NCBI GenBank assembly: GCA_041913045.1
Contig: JAYSGB010000011.1
Span: 1 to 64,000 of the forward strand
DNA length: 64,000 nucleotides
Source of the DNA: CAMLOF01 sp041913045
Lineage (GTDB): Bacteria > Pseudomonadota > Gammaproteobacteria > Burkholderiales > Burkholderiaceae_C
Reading direction: 5' to 3'
Part shown: positions 37,623-46,842 of the stretch, one piece after another
Numbering within the stretch: position 1 is the first letter of the stretch
Layout of the letters: every line of letters starts with the position of its first letter
The notes under the pieces: model-generated
What the model was told of the DNA's origin: nothing
Seen by the model: the letters and a program-made list of their open reading frames with translations, nothing else
Databases searched by the model: none
Translations under genes and position numbers: made by a program

Positions 37623-38678
37623 TCAGGCTTCCTGAACGGACACGGCAGACTCTGCAGCGGCTCCACCCATGAGGGGTGCGGCCTGCGCGATTCGAGCCTT
37701 GACGTTGTCCAGCAACTGGTTGTGGGCTGCATCATACGCCCGCGCCAGCGCCATCTGGAAAGCAAAGGCGTCGGCGGAGCCGTGGCTCTTGAATACCAAA
37801 CCGCGCAAACCCAGCAGGGCTGCACCGTTGTAACGGCGATGATCAACCCGCCGCTTGAAAGAGGACAGCACCGGATACGCTGCGATGGCGGCCAGCTTGG
37901 TGAAGATGCTGCGCGAGAACTCTTCGCGGATGAAGCCGCCAATCATGCTGGCCAGGCCTTCGCTGGCCTTGAGCGCCACGTTGCCGACAAAACCGTCGCA
38001 GACGACGATGTCGGTCGTGCCCTTGAAGATGTCGTTGCCCTCCACGTTGCCGTGGAAGTTGAGATCTCCGGCAGCGGCGGCCTGGCGAAGCAGCTGGCCC
38101 GCCTGCTTGATGACGTCGTTGCCCTTGATGACCTCTTCACCGATGTTGAGCAGGCCGACCGATGGCGACTCCTTGCCCGTGGCCGCCACCAGGGCAGACC
38201 CCATGACGGCAAACTGCAGCAAATGCTCGGCGGTGCAATCGACGTTGGCACCCAGGTCCAGCACCGTGGTGGCGCCACCCAGCGCGTTGGGCATTTGCGA
38301 TGCGATGGCAGGACGGTCGATGCCTTCCAGCGTTTTGAGCACATACCGCGCAATGGCCATGAGGGCGCCCGTGTTACCCGCAGATACTGCCGCCTGGGCC
38401 GCCCCATCCTTGACCTGGGCAATGGCCACGCGCATGGACGAATCCTTCTTGCGCCGCATGGCCACTTCCACCGGGTCATCCATGGAAACCACCTCGCTGG
38501 CCGGGACGACCGAACAACGGCTCGCATCCATACCGGACGGCAGGTTCTTCAGGGCATCTGGGCGTCCTACAAGGAGCAGACGGACATCAGGGTGACTGGA
38601 CAAGAAGGCCGCACAGGCAGGCAAGGTCACGGCGGGGCCGTGGTCCCCCCCCATGCAATCGACAGCGATGGTGATCAT
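37623..38678 (-). CDS. plsX: Phosphate acyltransferase PlsX
   Basis: Makes acyl phosphate from acyl-ACP for phospholipid synthesis. The 351-residue protein begins ITIAVDCMGGDHGPAVTLPA, the family N-terminal motif, and has the SAGNTGALMAIARYVL and SVGLLNIGEE segments. The tail has a short Ala/Val-rich extension. It heads the plsX-fabHDG run; an intrinsic terminator lies between it and rpmF. Confidence 0.96.
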   Translation of the reverse strand: MITIAVDCMGGDHGPAVTLPACAAFLSSHPDVRLLLVGRPDALKNLPSGMDASRCSVVPASEVVSMDDPVEVAMRRKKDSSMRVAIAQVKDGAAQAAVSAGNTGALMAIARYVLKTLEGIDRPAIASQMPNALGGATTVLDLGANVDCTAEHLLQFAVMGSALVAATGKESPSVGLLNIGEEVIKGNDVIKQAGQLLRQAAAAGDLNFHGNVEGNDIFKGTTDIVVCDGFVGNVALKASEGLASMIGGFIREEFSRSIFTKLAAIAAYPVLSSFKRRVDHRRYNGAALLGLRGLVFKSHGSADAFAFQMALARAYDAAHNQLLDNVKARIAQAAPLMGGAAAESAVSVQEA

Positions 38679-38804
38679 GCAAACACCTTATCAGGTATGC
38701 GATGGAACTCGCCACATCTGCTGGCTGGGCTGCGCGGCAGAGTATTCCAGGCCAACGCCTGGGCGGCCCCCTGCGCGCAAGCCGCTGGAGCGGCAGCACA
38801 GACG

Positions 38805-38833
38805 AAAAAAGCCCGCATGGACCATGCGGGCTT
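38805..38833 (-). terminator. Intrinsic terminator after rpmF
   Basis: On the minus strand AGCCCGCATGG pairs with CCATGCGGGCT around a one-base loop and is followed by a run of T (38805-38810). It lies 44 bp after the rpmF stop and 127 bp before the plsX start, so plsX needs its own promoter or readthrough. Confidence 0.85.
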
Positions 38834-38876
38834 GGCTTCGGACCCGGTGAGTCAAGACGAAGCGCCAGGGCGCGAA

Positions 38877-39059
38877 TCAGGCCTCGGACTTGTTCTTCAG
38901 GACCTGACGGCCACGGTAGAAACCGTTGGGGCTGATGTGGTGACGCAGGTGCGTTTCACCGGTGTTGGGTTCCACGGCGATGCCAGGAACGTTCAGCGCG
39001 TTGTGCGAACGGTGCATGCCGCGCTTGGAAGGGGACTTTTTGTTTTGCTGGACGGCCAT
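38877..39059 (-). CDS. rpmF: 50S ribosomal protein L32
   Basis: A 60-residue large-subunit protein with the family N terminus MAVQQNKKSPSKRGMHRSH and the LRHHISPNGFYRGR tail. Zinc-binding cysteines are absent, as in the C-minus form. It lies between yceD and plsX as in most proteobacteria. Confidence 0.98.
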   Translation of the reverse strand: MAVQQNKKSPSKRGMHRSHNALNVPGIAVEPNTGETHLRHHISPNGFYRGRQVLKNKSEA

Positions 39060-39208
39060 TTTCGGCTCCTATCAATGTGTCAAAAATCTGTGCTGAGGGC
39101 GGGCTACGCCAGCCCCCTGATTGCGACTCGATCCGACATGAATGAACTCAGACGAACCCGCAAGGCCAGCGCGAAACATCGCATTATAGCTGGTCTTGAA
39201 GATTCGTA

Positions 39209-39811
39209 TCAAGTGCCATCTTTTCCACCACCATCACCAGCCTTGCGCAACCCTGCCAGCGCAGCGAACGGATGGGGTTTTTCTGGCGCCTTGTCCTCAG
39301 GCAACTCGCCCGCGCTCATGCGCACCGGTTCGGGGCAGACGTCGTGCATGGGGATCAGCGGCAGGGCCAGCAGCAGTTCATCTTCGATCAACGTGTGCAG
39401 ATCGAAGCGCGGCTCCATGACCAGCACATCCTCTTCACTGGCTTCGTCTTCCGCGTCGGCCGTGGCCTCGTCGCTGACGAAACGGAACCAGCGGTCCACC
39501 TCCACTGGCTGAGCGAAAGCACCCAGGCAGCGTTGACAGACCTGAGGAACCTCGGCCTTGGCCTCGACATGCAACCACAGTTGCCGCGCAGGTGCCAGCT
39601 TGCCCTTGAGCTCTGCGGCAACAGCGTCAGAAACCTGTTGACGCCACTCGGCACGGGCAGCCCAGACGGCGGGCCCCAGCGCCTTGGCGACGTCGGGAAA
39701 ATCGGAAGAAAGGCGCTCGAAGGCGAGCAGAGATGTTTCTCCGCTCAAAGGATGGCCCTCGGTGGCCAGCTGGCGCAGGTCCACGGCGGTGGGCAGGGAG
39801 GTGGATTTCAT
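39209..39811 (-). CDS. yceD: YceD/DUF177-family protein
   Basis: A 200-residue protein of the DUF177 family, linked in E. coli and plants to 23S rRNA accumulation. It has the conserved CQRCLGAFAQPVEV motif in the middle, with a CxxC, and an acidic stretch (ADAEDEASEEDV). The ATG at 39811 gives the family-like start. It is divergent from the chaC-like gene and upstream of rpmF by 149 bp. Confidence 0.9.
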   Translation of the reverse strand: MKSTSLPTAVDLRQLATEGHPLSGETSLLAFERLSSDFPDVAKALGPAVWAARAEWRQQVSDAVAAELKGKLAPARQLWLHVEAKAEVPQVCQRCLGAFAQPVEVDRWFRFVSDEATADAEDEASEEDVLVMEPRFDLHTLIEDELLLALPLIPMHDVCPEPVRMSAGELPEDKAPEKPHPFAALAGLRKAGDGGGKDGT

Positions 39812-39861
39812 CACTCGGGTATGGATAATGCTTGTGGATTCTAAAGGCCAGAATTGAAGCG

Positions 39862-40479
39862 ATGAACGAGCCACGTTGCGCCCAACGCATGCTGCGCGCC
39901 ACCCTGGGCGAATGGAAAGCCATGGGCGAGCAGGATCTGTGGCTCTTTGCCTACGGCTCGCTGATCTGGAAAGCGGATTTCCCGGTGGAGGAGCGCCGCC
40001 TGGCGACCGTACACGGCCACCACCGTGCGCTCAAGATGTGGAGCAAGGTGAACCGGGGCACACCGGAGCGCCCAGGCTTGGTCTTTGCGTTGCTGTCGGG
40101 CGGCAGCTGTCAGGGCCTGGTGCTGCGCGTGCCTGCCCGCGAAGTGCCCCACGTGCTGCCCACACTGTGGGAGCGCGAGATGCCCAACCCGGTCTACGAC
40201 CCCAAGTGGCTGCGCTGTCGCACCGACAGCGGATGCGTCACCGGCCTGGCATTCACCTTGTCGCGGCGCAGCCCGAATTTCACGGGCGACCTGAGCCTGG
40301 ACGAGTACCGAGCGATTTTTGACGAAGCCTGCGGCAAATACGGCAGCACACTGGACTACGCACTTCAGACCCACCTGCAACTGCAGGCGCTGGGCATCAA
40401 GGACACCACACTGGCTCGGCTGATGCGCCTGACCTGCCCGCAAGCCGCTGAGGATCGCGTGCCATACTCATCACCATGA
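39862..40479 (+). CDS. Gamma-glutamylcyclotransferase (ChaC family)
   Basis: ChaC enzymes degrade glutathione to 5-oxoproline and Cys-Gly. The 205-residue protein has the substrate loop FAYGSLIWK (YGSL at residues 31-34) and a likely catalytic Glu106 in LWEREMPN. About 20 extra N-terminal residues precede the domain. Its stop overlaps the pdxH start, so the two are coupled. Assignment is by motif only. Confidence 0.88.
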   Translation: MNEPRCAQRMLRATLGEWKAMGEQDLWLFAYGSLIWKADFPVEERRLATVHGHHRALKMWSKVNRGTPERPGLVFALLSGGSCQGLVLRVPAREVPHVLPTLWEREMPNPVYDPKWLRCRTDSGCVTGLAFTLSRRSPNFTGDLSLDEYRAIFDEACGKYGSTLDYALQTHLQLQALGIKDTTLARLMRLTCPQAAEDRVPYSSP

Positions 40480-41108
40480 ACATCGCTGATCTGCGCAAGA
40501 GTTACGAGAAGGCCGAACTGAGCGAGGAAGCGTCGCACGCCGACCCGATGCGCCAATTCGACCAATGGTTCAACGAGGCCCTGAAGAGTGAGTTGCCCGA
40601 ACCCAACGCCATGACCGTGGCCACCGTGGGCAGCGACTTGCGGCCCAGTACCCGCGTGGTGCTGATCAAAGGTTACGACGAGCGTGGCATCGTCTGGTAC
40701 ACGAATTACGACAGCCGCAAGGGCCAGGAACTGTCGGGCAATCCGTGGGCGGCGCTGCAGTTCCACTGGGTAGAGCTGGAACGGGTGGTGCGCATTGAAG
40801 GCCGCGTGGCAAAGGTGAGCACCGAGGAAAGCGATGCCTACTTCAAGAGCCGGCCGCTGGACAGCCGCATAGGCGCCTGGGCCAGCCCCCAGAGCCAGGT
40901 GATTGCCGGGCGCGGGGTGCTGGTGGCGAACGCGGCCAAGTACGGCGCGCAGTTCATGCTGAACCCGCCACGACCACCGCACTGGGGCGGCTTTCGCCTG
41001 GTGCCCGACCGTTGGGAGTTCTGGCAGGGCCGCAAGAGTCGTCTGCACGACCGGCTGCGTTACCGGCTGGAAGGCAGTGAATGGCTGCGGGAGCGGCTGG
41101 CGCCCTGA
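40476..41108 (+). CDS. pdxH: Pyridoxamine 5'-phosphate oxidase
   Basis: FMN enzyme that oxidises pyridoxine or pyridoxamine phosphate to PLP. The 210-residue protein has the N-terminal SELPEPNAMTVATVG region, the FMN-phosphate segment RVVLIKGYDERG and the C-terminal signature WEFWQGRKSRLHDRLRY. A second B6 gene, pdxJ, lies at 21.9-22.7 kb. Confidence 0.96.
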   Translation: MNIADLRKSYEKAELSEEASHADPMRQFDQWFNEALKSELPEPNAMTVATVGSDLRPSTRVVLIKGYDERGIVWYTNYDSRKGQELSGNPWAALQFHWVELERVVRIEGRVAKVSTEESDAYFKSRPLDSRIGAWASPQSQVIAGRGVLVANAAKYGAQFMLNPPRPPHWGGFRLVPDRWEFWQGRKSRLHDRLRYRLEGSEWLRERLAP

Positions 41109-41126
41109 GCGCCGCTCGGACCCTTA

Positions 41127-41594
41127 TTAGGCAACAGGCAGGCGTTCGATGGCCTGCCCGGCAACTGCCTGCAGCACGTGCGCCGGAACGCGGGCGGGCG
41201 CCACTTCAGCCAGCGGGACCAGCACGAAGGCGCGTTCCCACATGCGGGGGTGCGGCACCGTCAGTTTCAGGGAGTCGATGCGCCCCTCACCATAAAGCAG
41301 CACATCCAGGTCCAGCGTACGGGGAGCGTTGACGTAGGGCCGCTCGCGGCCAGCGGCGAGTTCCAACGCCTGCAATTCAGCCAGCAGGGCAGGCGCGCTC
41401 AAACCAGTTTCCACCTCGGCCACGGCGTTGATGAAGTCGGGCCCGTGCGCCTCCCAAGGCGCGGTGCGGTACAGGCTGGAAGCCCGCTTCACGCGGGTGC
41501 TCGGCAAATGGTTCAGCGCCTGCAGCGCTGAAGACACCGCTGCCCGCGCATCGCCCAGGTTGGCACCCAGGGCGACGTAGGCAATGACACTCAT
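41127..41594 (-). CDS. folK: Hydroxymethyldihydropterin pyrophosphokinase
   Basis: Transfers pyrophosphate from ATP to 6-hydroxymethyl-dihydropterin in folate synthesis. The 155-residue protein has VALGANLGDA, the substrate loop SSLYRTAPWE and the metal motif RTLDLDVLLYG. Its start overlaps the pcnB stop, the usual pcnB-folK pair. Confidence 0.95.
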   Translation of the reverse strand: MSVIAYVALGANLGDARAAVSSALQALNHLPSTRVKRASSLYRTAPWEAHGPDFINAVAEVETGLSAPALLAELQALELAAGRERPYVNAPRTLDLDVLLYGEGRIDSLKLTVPHPRMWERAFVLVPLAEVAPARVPAHVLQAVAGQAIERLPVA

Positions 41595-43198
41595 TCCGCC
41601 GCAGTGCCCGGCTCGGCCGAGCCGGCGCCGCCGCCCGCAGGCTTGCGGCGGCGGCGCCGGCGCTTCTTGGCGGGGGCTGCGCCCTCCTCGGCACCTTCGA
41701 TTGCCTCGTCAAACACTTCCGGTTCGGCGGCCACGTCTTCCCTTGGCTCTGCGGGCGCTCGAACGACCCGGCCACCACCGGCACCACGCCCACCCTTGCC
41801 TTCGCTCTTGCCGGGACTGCGCGATTTGGCCCGCTGTTGTGCCAGGCGGATTTCGTCTACCATGTCGCGCCGCACCGGCTCGCTGGCCAGGCTGAAGGTT
41901 TCCCACCAATGCGCGAGTTCCTCGTCCAGCTCACCCACCAGGGCACGCAGGCGCAGGAAGTCAAAACCAGCGCGGAAGCGTGGCTGCTCAACGAGAGAGA
42001 ACGGCGACGAGCCCGTGCGCTTGTCAAAGCGCGGCTGCATGGTCCAGATCTCGCGCATGTCGGCACCCAGCTTGCCTCGGCCGGAAACGTCGCCAATGCG
42101 GGACTCGAACACCTCGTCCACCGCCTCGTGCAGGGCGGGGAAAGGCGGCACACCCGCCTTCTGGCGGCGCTGCCAACCCTCGCGCACGTCGCTCCAGAGC
42201 ACGCAGGCCAGCAGGAAGCTGGGCGCCACGGGCTTGCCCTCGCCCACACGGCGGTCGGTGTCCAGCAGAGCGGAGCGCACAAATGGGTCTTGCGCACGCT
42301 GCACCACCAAGTCCAGCAGGGGGTAGATGCCTTGCGCCAGCCCGGCGGCCTGCAACTGTTCGATGCTGGCCAGCGCGTGGCCGGTCTGCAGGAGCTTGAG
42401 CATCTCGTCGAACAGGCGGCTCTGCGGGATGTCCGCCAGCAGGCCCAGCGATGCGGCGATGGGCGCGCGCGTTTTTTCTTCCAGCTTGAAGCCGACGCCG
42501 TTGAGCTTGGCCGCAAAGCGCACGGCGCGGATGATGCGCACCGGGTCTTCGCGGTAACGGGCAGCCGGGTCGCCGATCATGCGCAGAAGGCGTTTCTTGG
42601 CATCGCGGATGCCATGGTGGAAGTCGACCACGGTTTCGTTTTCCGGGTCGTAATACATGGCGTTGATGGTGAAGTCGCGGCGCGCGGCGTCCTGCTCCAT
42701 CGGCCCCCAGACGTTGTCGCGCAGCACACGGCCACTGGCGTCCACGGCATGCTTCATGCCCGCCAGTTCGCTCTTGGAGGTGCGTTCGTTGCCGCTGACC
42801 TGCTCGGCATCCGCACTGTCCAGGTAGGCACGGAAGGTGGAAACCTCGATCACCTCGTTCTCACGCCCACGCCCGAAGACGACGTGCACGATGCGGAAAC
42901 GCCGCCCGATGATGAAAGCGCGGCGGAACAGGTTCTTCACCTGTTCCGGTGTGGCGTTGGTGGCCACATCAAAGTCCTTGGGCCGCAGACCGAGCAGCAG
43001 GTCACGCACGGCACCGCCGACGATGTAGGCCTCGAAACCCGCACGCTTGAGGGTGTGCACAACGTCCAGCGCGCGGCCGTCCACCAGGGACGGGTCGATG
43101 CCATGCACCGTGGCAGGCACGTCTTCGCGCTTGCCGAAGTTGGGGCCTTTGGCCTTGGGCGCCTTGCCCAGCAGTTTGTCGATGAATTTCTTGATCAT
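41591..43198 (-). CDS. pcnB: Poly(A) polymerase I
   Basis: Adds 3' poly(A) tails that mark RNA for decay. The 535-residue protein has the nucleotidyltransferase motif IVGGAVRDLLLGLRPKDFD with the metal pair Asp75 and Asp77, RRDFTINAM and the RNA-binding neck RIIRAVRFAAKL. The tail is Arg/Lys-rich (KKRRRRRRKPAGG) and Ala/Glu-rich. The ATG at 43198 overlaps the HAD stop. Further upstream codons encode no family sequence. Confidence 0.94.
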   Translation of the reverse strand: MIKKFIDKLLGKAPKAKGPNFGKREDVPATVHGIDPSLVDGRALDVVHTLKRAGFEAYIVGGAVRDLLLGLRPKDFDVATNATPEQVKNLFRRAFIIGRRFRIVHVVFGRGRENEVIEVSTFRAYLDSADAEQVSGNERTSKSELAGMKHAVDASGRVLRDNVWGPMEQDAARRDFTINAMYYDPENETVVDFHHGIRDAKKRLLRMIGDPAARYREDPVRIIRAVRFAAKLNGVGFKLEEKTRAPIAASLGLLADIPQSRLFDEMLKLLQTGHALASIEQLQAAGLAQGIYPLLDLVVQRAQDPFVRSALLDTDRRVGEGKPVAPSFLLACVLWSDVREGWQRRQKAGVPPFPALHEAVDEVFESRIGDVSGRGKLGADMREIWTMQPRFDKRTGSSPFSLVEQPRFRAGFDFLRLRALVGELDEELAHWWETFSLASEPVRRDMVDEIRLAQQRAKSRSPGKSEGKGGRGAGGGRVVRAPAEPREDVAAEPEVFDEAIEGAEEGAAPAKKRRRRRRKPAGGGAGSAEPGTAAE

Positions 43199-43869
43199 GC
43201 GTGTTCGGGGAACAGGTCCAGGATGCGCCAGCCGCGTTCCTGGGCAATGGCGCGCAGCCCGGCGCCGGGGTTGGTGGCCACGGGCACGTGGGCTTTTTCC
43301 AGCAGGGGCAGATCGTTGGTGGAGTCGGAATAGAAGGTCATGTCCACGTCGTCCCAGCCCAGGCCGCGCTCGGCCAGCCACTGGCGCAGCCGCGTGACCT
43401 TGCCTTCGCGGAAGGACGGCGTGCCACGGATCTCTCCGGTGTACCAGCCATCGGGGCCGCGCTCCAGCTCGATAGCCAGCAACTCATCCACACCGAAGGC
43501 TCGGGCGATGGGCCGGGTGACGAATTCGTTGGTGGCGGTGATGATCATGACCTGATCGCCCGCTGCACGGTGGCTTTCGACCAGTTCGCGTGCCTGGGGC
43601 AGCAGGTTGGGGCCGATGACCTCGGCCATGAACTGGTCGTGCGCACGGGCGGCAGCCTCTGGACCCTGCTTTCGCACGGCTTCGATGGCGAAGCGAACGT
43701 AGTCGTGCACGTCGAGCGTGCCGGCCTGGTAATGGGCGAAGAATTCGTCGTTGCGGCGGGTGAAGTCCACCGGATCGGTCCAGCCGATGCGGGTGGTGAA
43801 CTGGCCCCACGCGTAATCGGAATCGATGGGCAACAGCGTGTGGTCCAGGTCGAACAGGGCCAGTTTCAT
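43195..43869 (-). CDS. HAD-IB family phosphatase
   Basis: A 224-residue HAD hydrolase of the phosphoserine-phosphatase-like IB group. It has motif I LALFDLDHTLLP with Asp7 and Asp9, motif II ITATNEF and motif IV FYSDSTNDLPLL. The substrate is not known. It lies between hda and pcnB, a conserved place in beta-proteobacteria. Confidence 0.9.
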   Translation of the reverse strand: MKLALFDLDHTLLPIDSDYAWGQFTTRIGWTDPVDFTRRNDEFFAHYQAGTLDVHDYVRFAIEAVRKQGPEAAARAHDQFMAEVIGPNLLPQARELVESHRAAGDQVMIITATNEFVTRPIARAFGVDELLAIELERGPDGWYTGEIRGTPSFREGKVTRLRQWLAERGLGWDDVDMTFYSDSTNDLPLLEKAHVPVATNPGAGLRAIAQERGWRILDLFPEHA

Positions 43870-43929
43870 GCGGTTTGAGTGTCTTTCAGGGGTTCGCGGG
43901 CGGGCGCTCTGGTTTTGCTGACACCATGC

Positions 43930-44616
43930 TCATTCGCTTTCGAGCATGGCCTTGATGAGCGGAATGGTGATGGCGCGCTGGGTGCGCAGGGCATAACCGT
44001 CGAGACGCTCCAGCAGGAACATCAGGCTGCTGAGGTCGCGCGAGAAACGGTTGAGCATATAGTCCATCACCTCGTCGCCCAGGAATACGCCACGCTCGTC
44101 GGCGGCGCGCCGCAGCACGGCCCGCCGCTCCGACTCGCCCAGCGCATGCAATTGGAACACATGTCCCCACCCCAGGCGCGTGCGCAGGTCTTCGCGCAGC
44201 GCCAGATCGGCCGGTGGTGAGTCTGCTGCCGCCAGCACCCAGCGTGCCGGGCCGCTGACCGGCGTTTGCGCATTCACGAACCAGTTGAAAGCCGCGGCCT
44301 GCTGCGCTGCGGTGTAGAGATGGCACTCGTCCAGGATGACGATGCCCCAGTGTTCGTCGAACTCTGGGGGAGCCAGAGTGCTGGCGTCGAGCCAGCCGAC
44401 CCCAGCCCCCTGCCCCAGGACGATGTCTCGCACGGCCTGCAACAAGTGCGTCTTTCCGCTGCCCGACTCGCCCCAAAGGAAAGTGGGAACGGGTGACCGC
44501 ATGGGATTGCTCGCCCACAGGCGAAGGTGTTCCAGGGCATCGGCGTTGCCGTCTGGCATGAAGTTGTCCAGGGACGGCCGGGGTGCCAGCCCCATGTCAA
44601 GCACGAGTTGCTGCAT
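43930..44616 (-). CDS. hda: DnaA regulatory inactivator Hda
   Basis: With the sliding clamp it stimulates ATP hydrolysis by DnaA to stop re-initiation. The 228-residue AAA+ protein has an N-terminal clamp-binding-like motif QLVLDMGL (residues 3-10), the P-loop GESGSGKTHLL at about 49-59 and the sensor region ending in LIKAMLE. It is close to DnaA domain III without the DNA-binding domain. The ATG at 44616 is used. Confidence 0.92.
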   Translation of the reverse strand: MQQLVLDMGLAPRPSLDNFMPDGNADALEHLRLWASNPMRSPVPTFLWGESGSGKTHLLQAVRDIVLGQGAGVGWLDASTLAPPEFDEHWGIVILDECHLYTAAQQAAAFNWFVNAQTPVSGPARWVLAAADSPPADLALREDLRTRLGWGHVFQLHALGESERRAVLRRAADERGVFLGDEVMDYMLNRFSRDLSSLMFLLERLDGYALRTQRAITIPLIKAMLESE

Positions 44617-44617
44617 C

Positions 44618-45721
44618 TCAACCCCTTTCATCTTCTGTCTGGCCGTCCGGGGTTGTGGTGCCATGCATGTACAAAGGGCTCCTCATGTAAAAGGCCTGGA
44701 GGCGGCGCACCCCCACCAGCAACACCGCACTGGCAGGCAGCGCGATCAGCACGCCGACGAAACCCAGCACGTGGCCAAACGCCATCAACGCGAAAATGAC
44801 GGCAATGGGGTGCAGGCCAATGCGCTCGCCCAGAAGACGGGGCGTAAGGAAAAGGCTTTCGACCACCTGCCCAACCGCATACACCGCACCCACGGCCAAC
44901 ACACCCCACAGTGCCTGAAACTGCAGCAGCGCCGCTAGCAGGCCCAGCACCAAACCAACGCCAAAACCCAGATAAGGCACAAAAACCGCCAAACCGGTGA
45001 ACACCCCGATGGGCAACGCCAGCTTCAGCCCCACCAAGGCCAGTGCGACGGTATAAAGAACCGCCAGGATGCCCATGACCAGCAATTGGCCTCGCAGGTA
45101 TTGCCCCAGCACCTCATCGGTTTCATCCAGAAAGCGCTGAACGCTGTCCTGCCAGCGCGGTGGCACCAGCGCCTTCACCCGGGCGACCAGACCATTCCAA
45201 TCCAAAAGCAGATAGTAGGCGACGATGGGCATGAGCACCAGATTGCCTAGCACGGCCGCCGCCGCACTGCCGCCGATGCGCAGGGACGCCAGTACGCGCT
45301 GCAGCAATTCCCCCTCGTGCCCGGACACCATCCCGCGCAGCAGATCCCGCACCACGTTGACATCGATCTGCGCGTCCACTCCCAGACGGGCCACCCATGG
45401 GGCCAACCAACGGTTGAACTGCTCCAGCAAGGCCGGCACCTGATCGCGCAGCAGAGGCAACTGCTGGGTGACCACAGGCACGATCATCAAGGCCACAGCC
45501 AACAGCACCAACATCAGCAGCGCGATGGCTATTCCCGCCCCCAGCCAGCGGGGCACACGCCGGGCGTGCATGCGTTCCACCACCGGGTGCAAGGCGTAGG
45601 CCAACACAGCCGCCACCACAAAAGGCATGAGCACGGGCGCGAGCAGATCCAGCAGCCACCAAGCGGCCACGGCAAGGGCCAACCAGGCCAGGGCTCGGGC
45701 TTGCGTGGGGGTCAGGGACAT
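44618..45721 (-). CDS. PerM/AI-2E-family membrane protein
   Basis: A 367-residue protein with about eight membrane helices in the AI-2E-family transporter pattern (RALAWLALAVAAWWLLDLLAPVLMPFVVAA at the start, LALPIGVFTGLAVFVPYLGFGVGLVLG near the centre). Family members include permeases of unclear substrate. It is divergent from purM and lies 1 bp before hda. Function here is not known. Confidence 0.85.
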   Translation of the reverse strand: MSLTPTQARALAWLALAVAAWWLLDLLAPVLMPFVVAAVLAYALHPVVERMHARRVPRWLGAGIAIALLMLVLLAVALMIVPVVTQQLPLLRDQVPALLEQFNRWLAPWVARLGVDAQIDVNVVRDLLRGMVSGHEGELLQRVLASLRIGGSAAAAVLGNLVLMPIVAYYLLLDWNGLVARVKALVPPRWQDSVQRFLDETDEVLGQYLRGQLLVMGILAVLYTVALALVGLKLALPIGVFTGLAVFVPYLGFGVGLVLGLLAALLQFQALWGVLAVGAVYAVGQVVESLFLTPRLLGERIGLHPIAVIFALMAFGHVLGFVGVLIALPASAVLLVGVRRLQAFYMRSPLYMHGTTTPDGQTEDERG

Positions 45722-45796
45722 AGGGGAAAAACCTTGGACATGGCGGAGGCCCGTAAAATCACACAAATTCTATCGGTCTATCGGCCTACCCCTCCT

Positions 45797-46828
45797 ATGA
45801 CAACGACTCCCCTCTCCTACAAAGACGCTGGCGTGGACATCGACGCAGGCGATGCCCTGGTTGAACGTATCAAGCCCCTGGCCAAGAAAACCATGCGCGA
45901 AGGGGTGCTGGCCGGCATTGGCGGCTTCGGCGCCCTGTTTGAAGTGCCCAAGCGCTACAAGGAGCCCGTGCTGGTGAGCGGCACGGACGGCGTGGGCACC
46001 AAACTCAAACTGGCGTTCGAGTGGAACATGCACGACACCGTGGGCATTGACCTGGTGGCCATGAGCGTGAACGACGTGCTGGTGCAGGGCGCCGAGCCGC
46101 TGTTCTTCCTGGACTACTTTGCCTGCGGCAAGCTGGACGTGGACACTGCCGCTGCCGTAGTGGGTGGCATTGCCAAGGGCTGCGAACTGAGCGGCTGCGC
46201 GCTGATCGGCGGCGAAACCGCCGAAATGCCCGGCATGTACCCAGCGGGTGAATACGATCTGGCGGGCTTTGCCGTGGGCGCGGTCGAGAAAAGCAAGATC
46301 CTGACCGGCCGGGATGTGCAGGCAGGCGACGTGGTGCTGGGCCTGGCCTCGGCTGGCGTGCACTCCAACGGCTTCAGCTTGGTGCGCAAGTGCATTGAGC
46401 GTGCGAGCGCCAGCCTGCCCGCCACGCTGGACGGGCAGCCGTTCAAGCAAGCCATCATGGCGCCCACCCGGCTGTACGTGAAGAGCGTGCTGGCCGCGCT
46501 GGCGCAACACCCCATCAAGGCGCTGGCCCACATCACTGGTGGCGGCCTGCTGGAAAACATTCCCCGCGTGCTGCCCGAAGGCCTGGCCGCCCACCTGAAA
46601 AAGGGCAGCTGGCCGCAGACCGAACTGTTCGCGTGGCTGCAAAAGACGGCTGCCATCGACGACATCGAGATGAACCGCACTTTCAACAACGGTATTGGCA
46701 TGGTGGTGGTGGTCGATGCTGCCAATGCCGAGGCCACCGCAGCTACGCTGCGCGCCCAGGGCGAGACGGTTTACGCCATCGGCACCATCGCACCGCAGGG
46801 CAGCGGCGCCCAGGTGGTCGTGTCCTGA
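45797..46828 (+). CDS. purM: Phosphoribosylformylglycinamidine cyclo-ligase
   Basis: Closes the imidazole ring in purine synthesis (AIR synthetase). The 343-residue protein has the N-terminal YKDAGVDIDAG, VSGTDGVGTKLKLA, FLDYFACGKLD and GGETAEMPGMY segments. The ATG at 45797 gives the family N terminus. A TTGGAC at 45734 and TAAAAT at 45754 are only 14 bp apart, so they are not called a promoter. Confidence 0.97.
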   Translation: MTTTPLSYKDAGVDIDAGDALVERIKPLAKKTMREGVLAGIGGFGALFEVPKRYKEPVLVSGTDGVGTKLKLAFEWNMHDTVGIDLVAMSVNDVLVQGAEPLFFLDYFACGKLDVDTAAAVVGGIAKGCELSGCALIGGETAEMPGMYPAGEYDLAGFAVGAVEKSKILTGRDVQAGDVVLGLASAGVHSNGFSLVRKCIERASASLPATLDGQPFKQAIMAPTRLYVKSVLAALAQHPIKALAHITGGGLLENIPRVLPEGLAAHLKKGSWPQTELFAWLQKTAAIDDIEMNRTFNNGIGMVVVVDAANAEATAATLRAQGETVYAIGTIAPQGSGAQVVVS

Positions 46829-46842
46829 TTTGATCGGTTCCT

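Noticed and set aside
45734..45759. TTGGAC and TAAAAT upstream of purM as a promoter
   Set aside because: The spacing of 14 bp is too short for sigma-70; a different pair is likely to be used.
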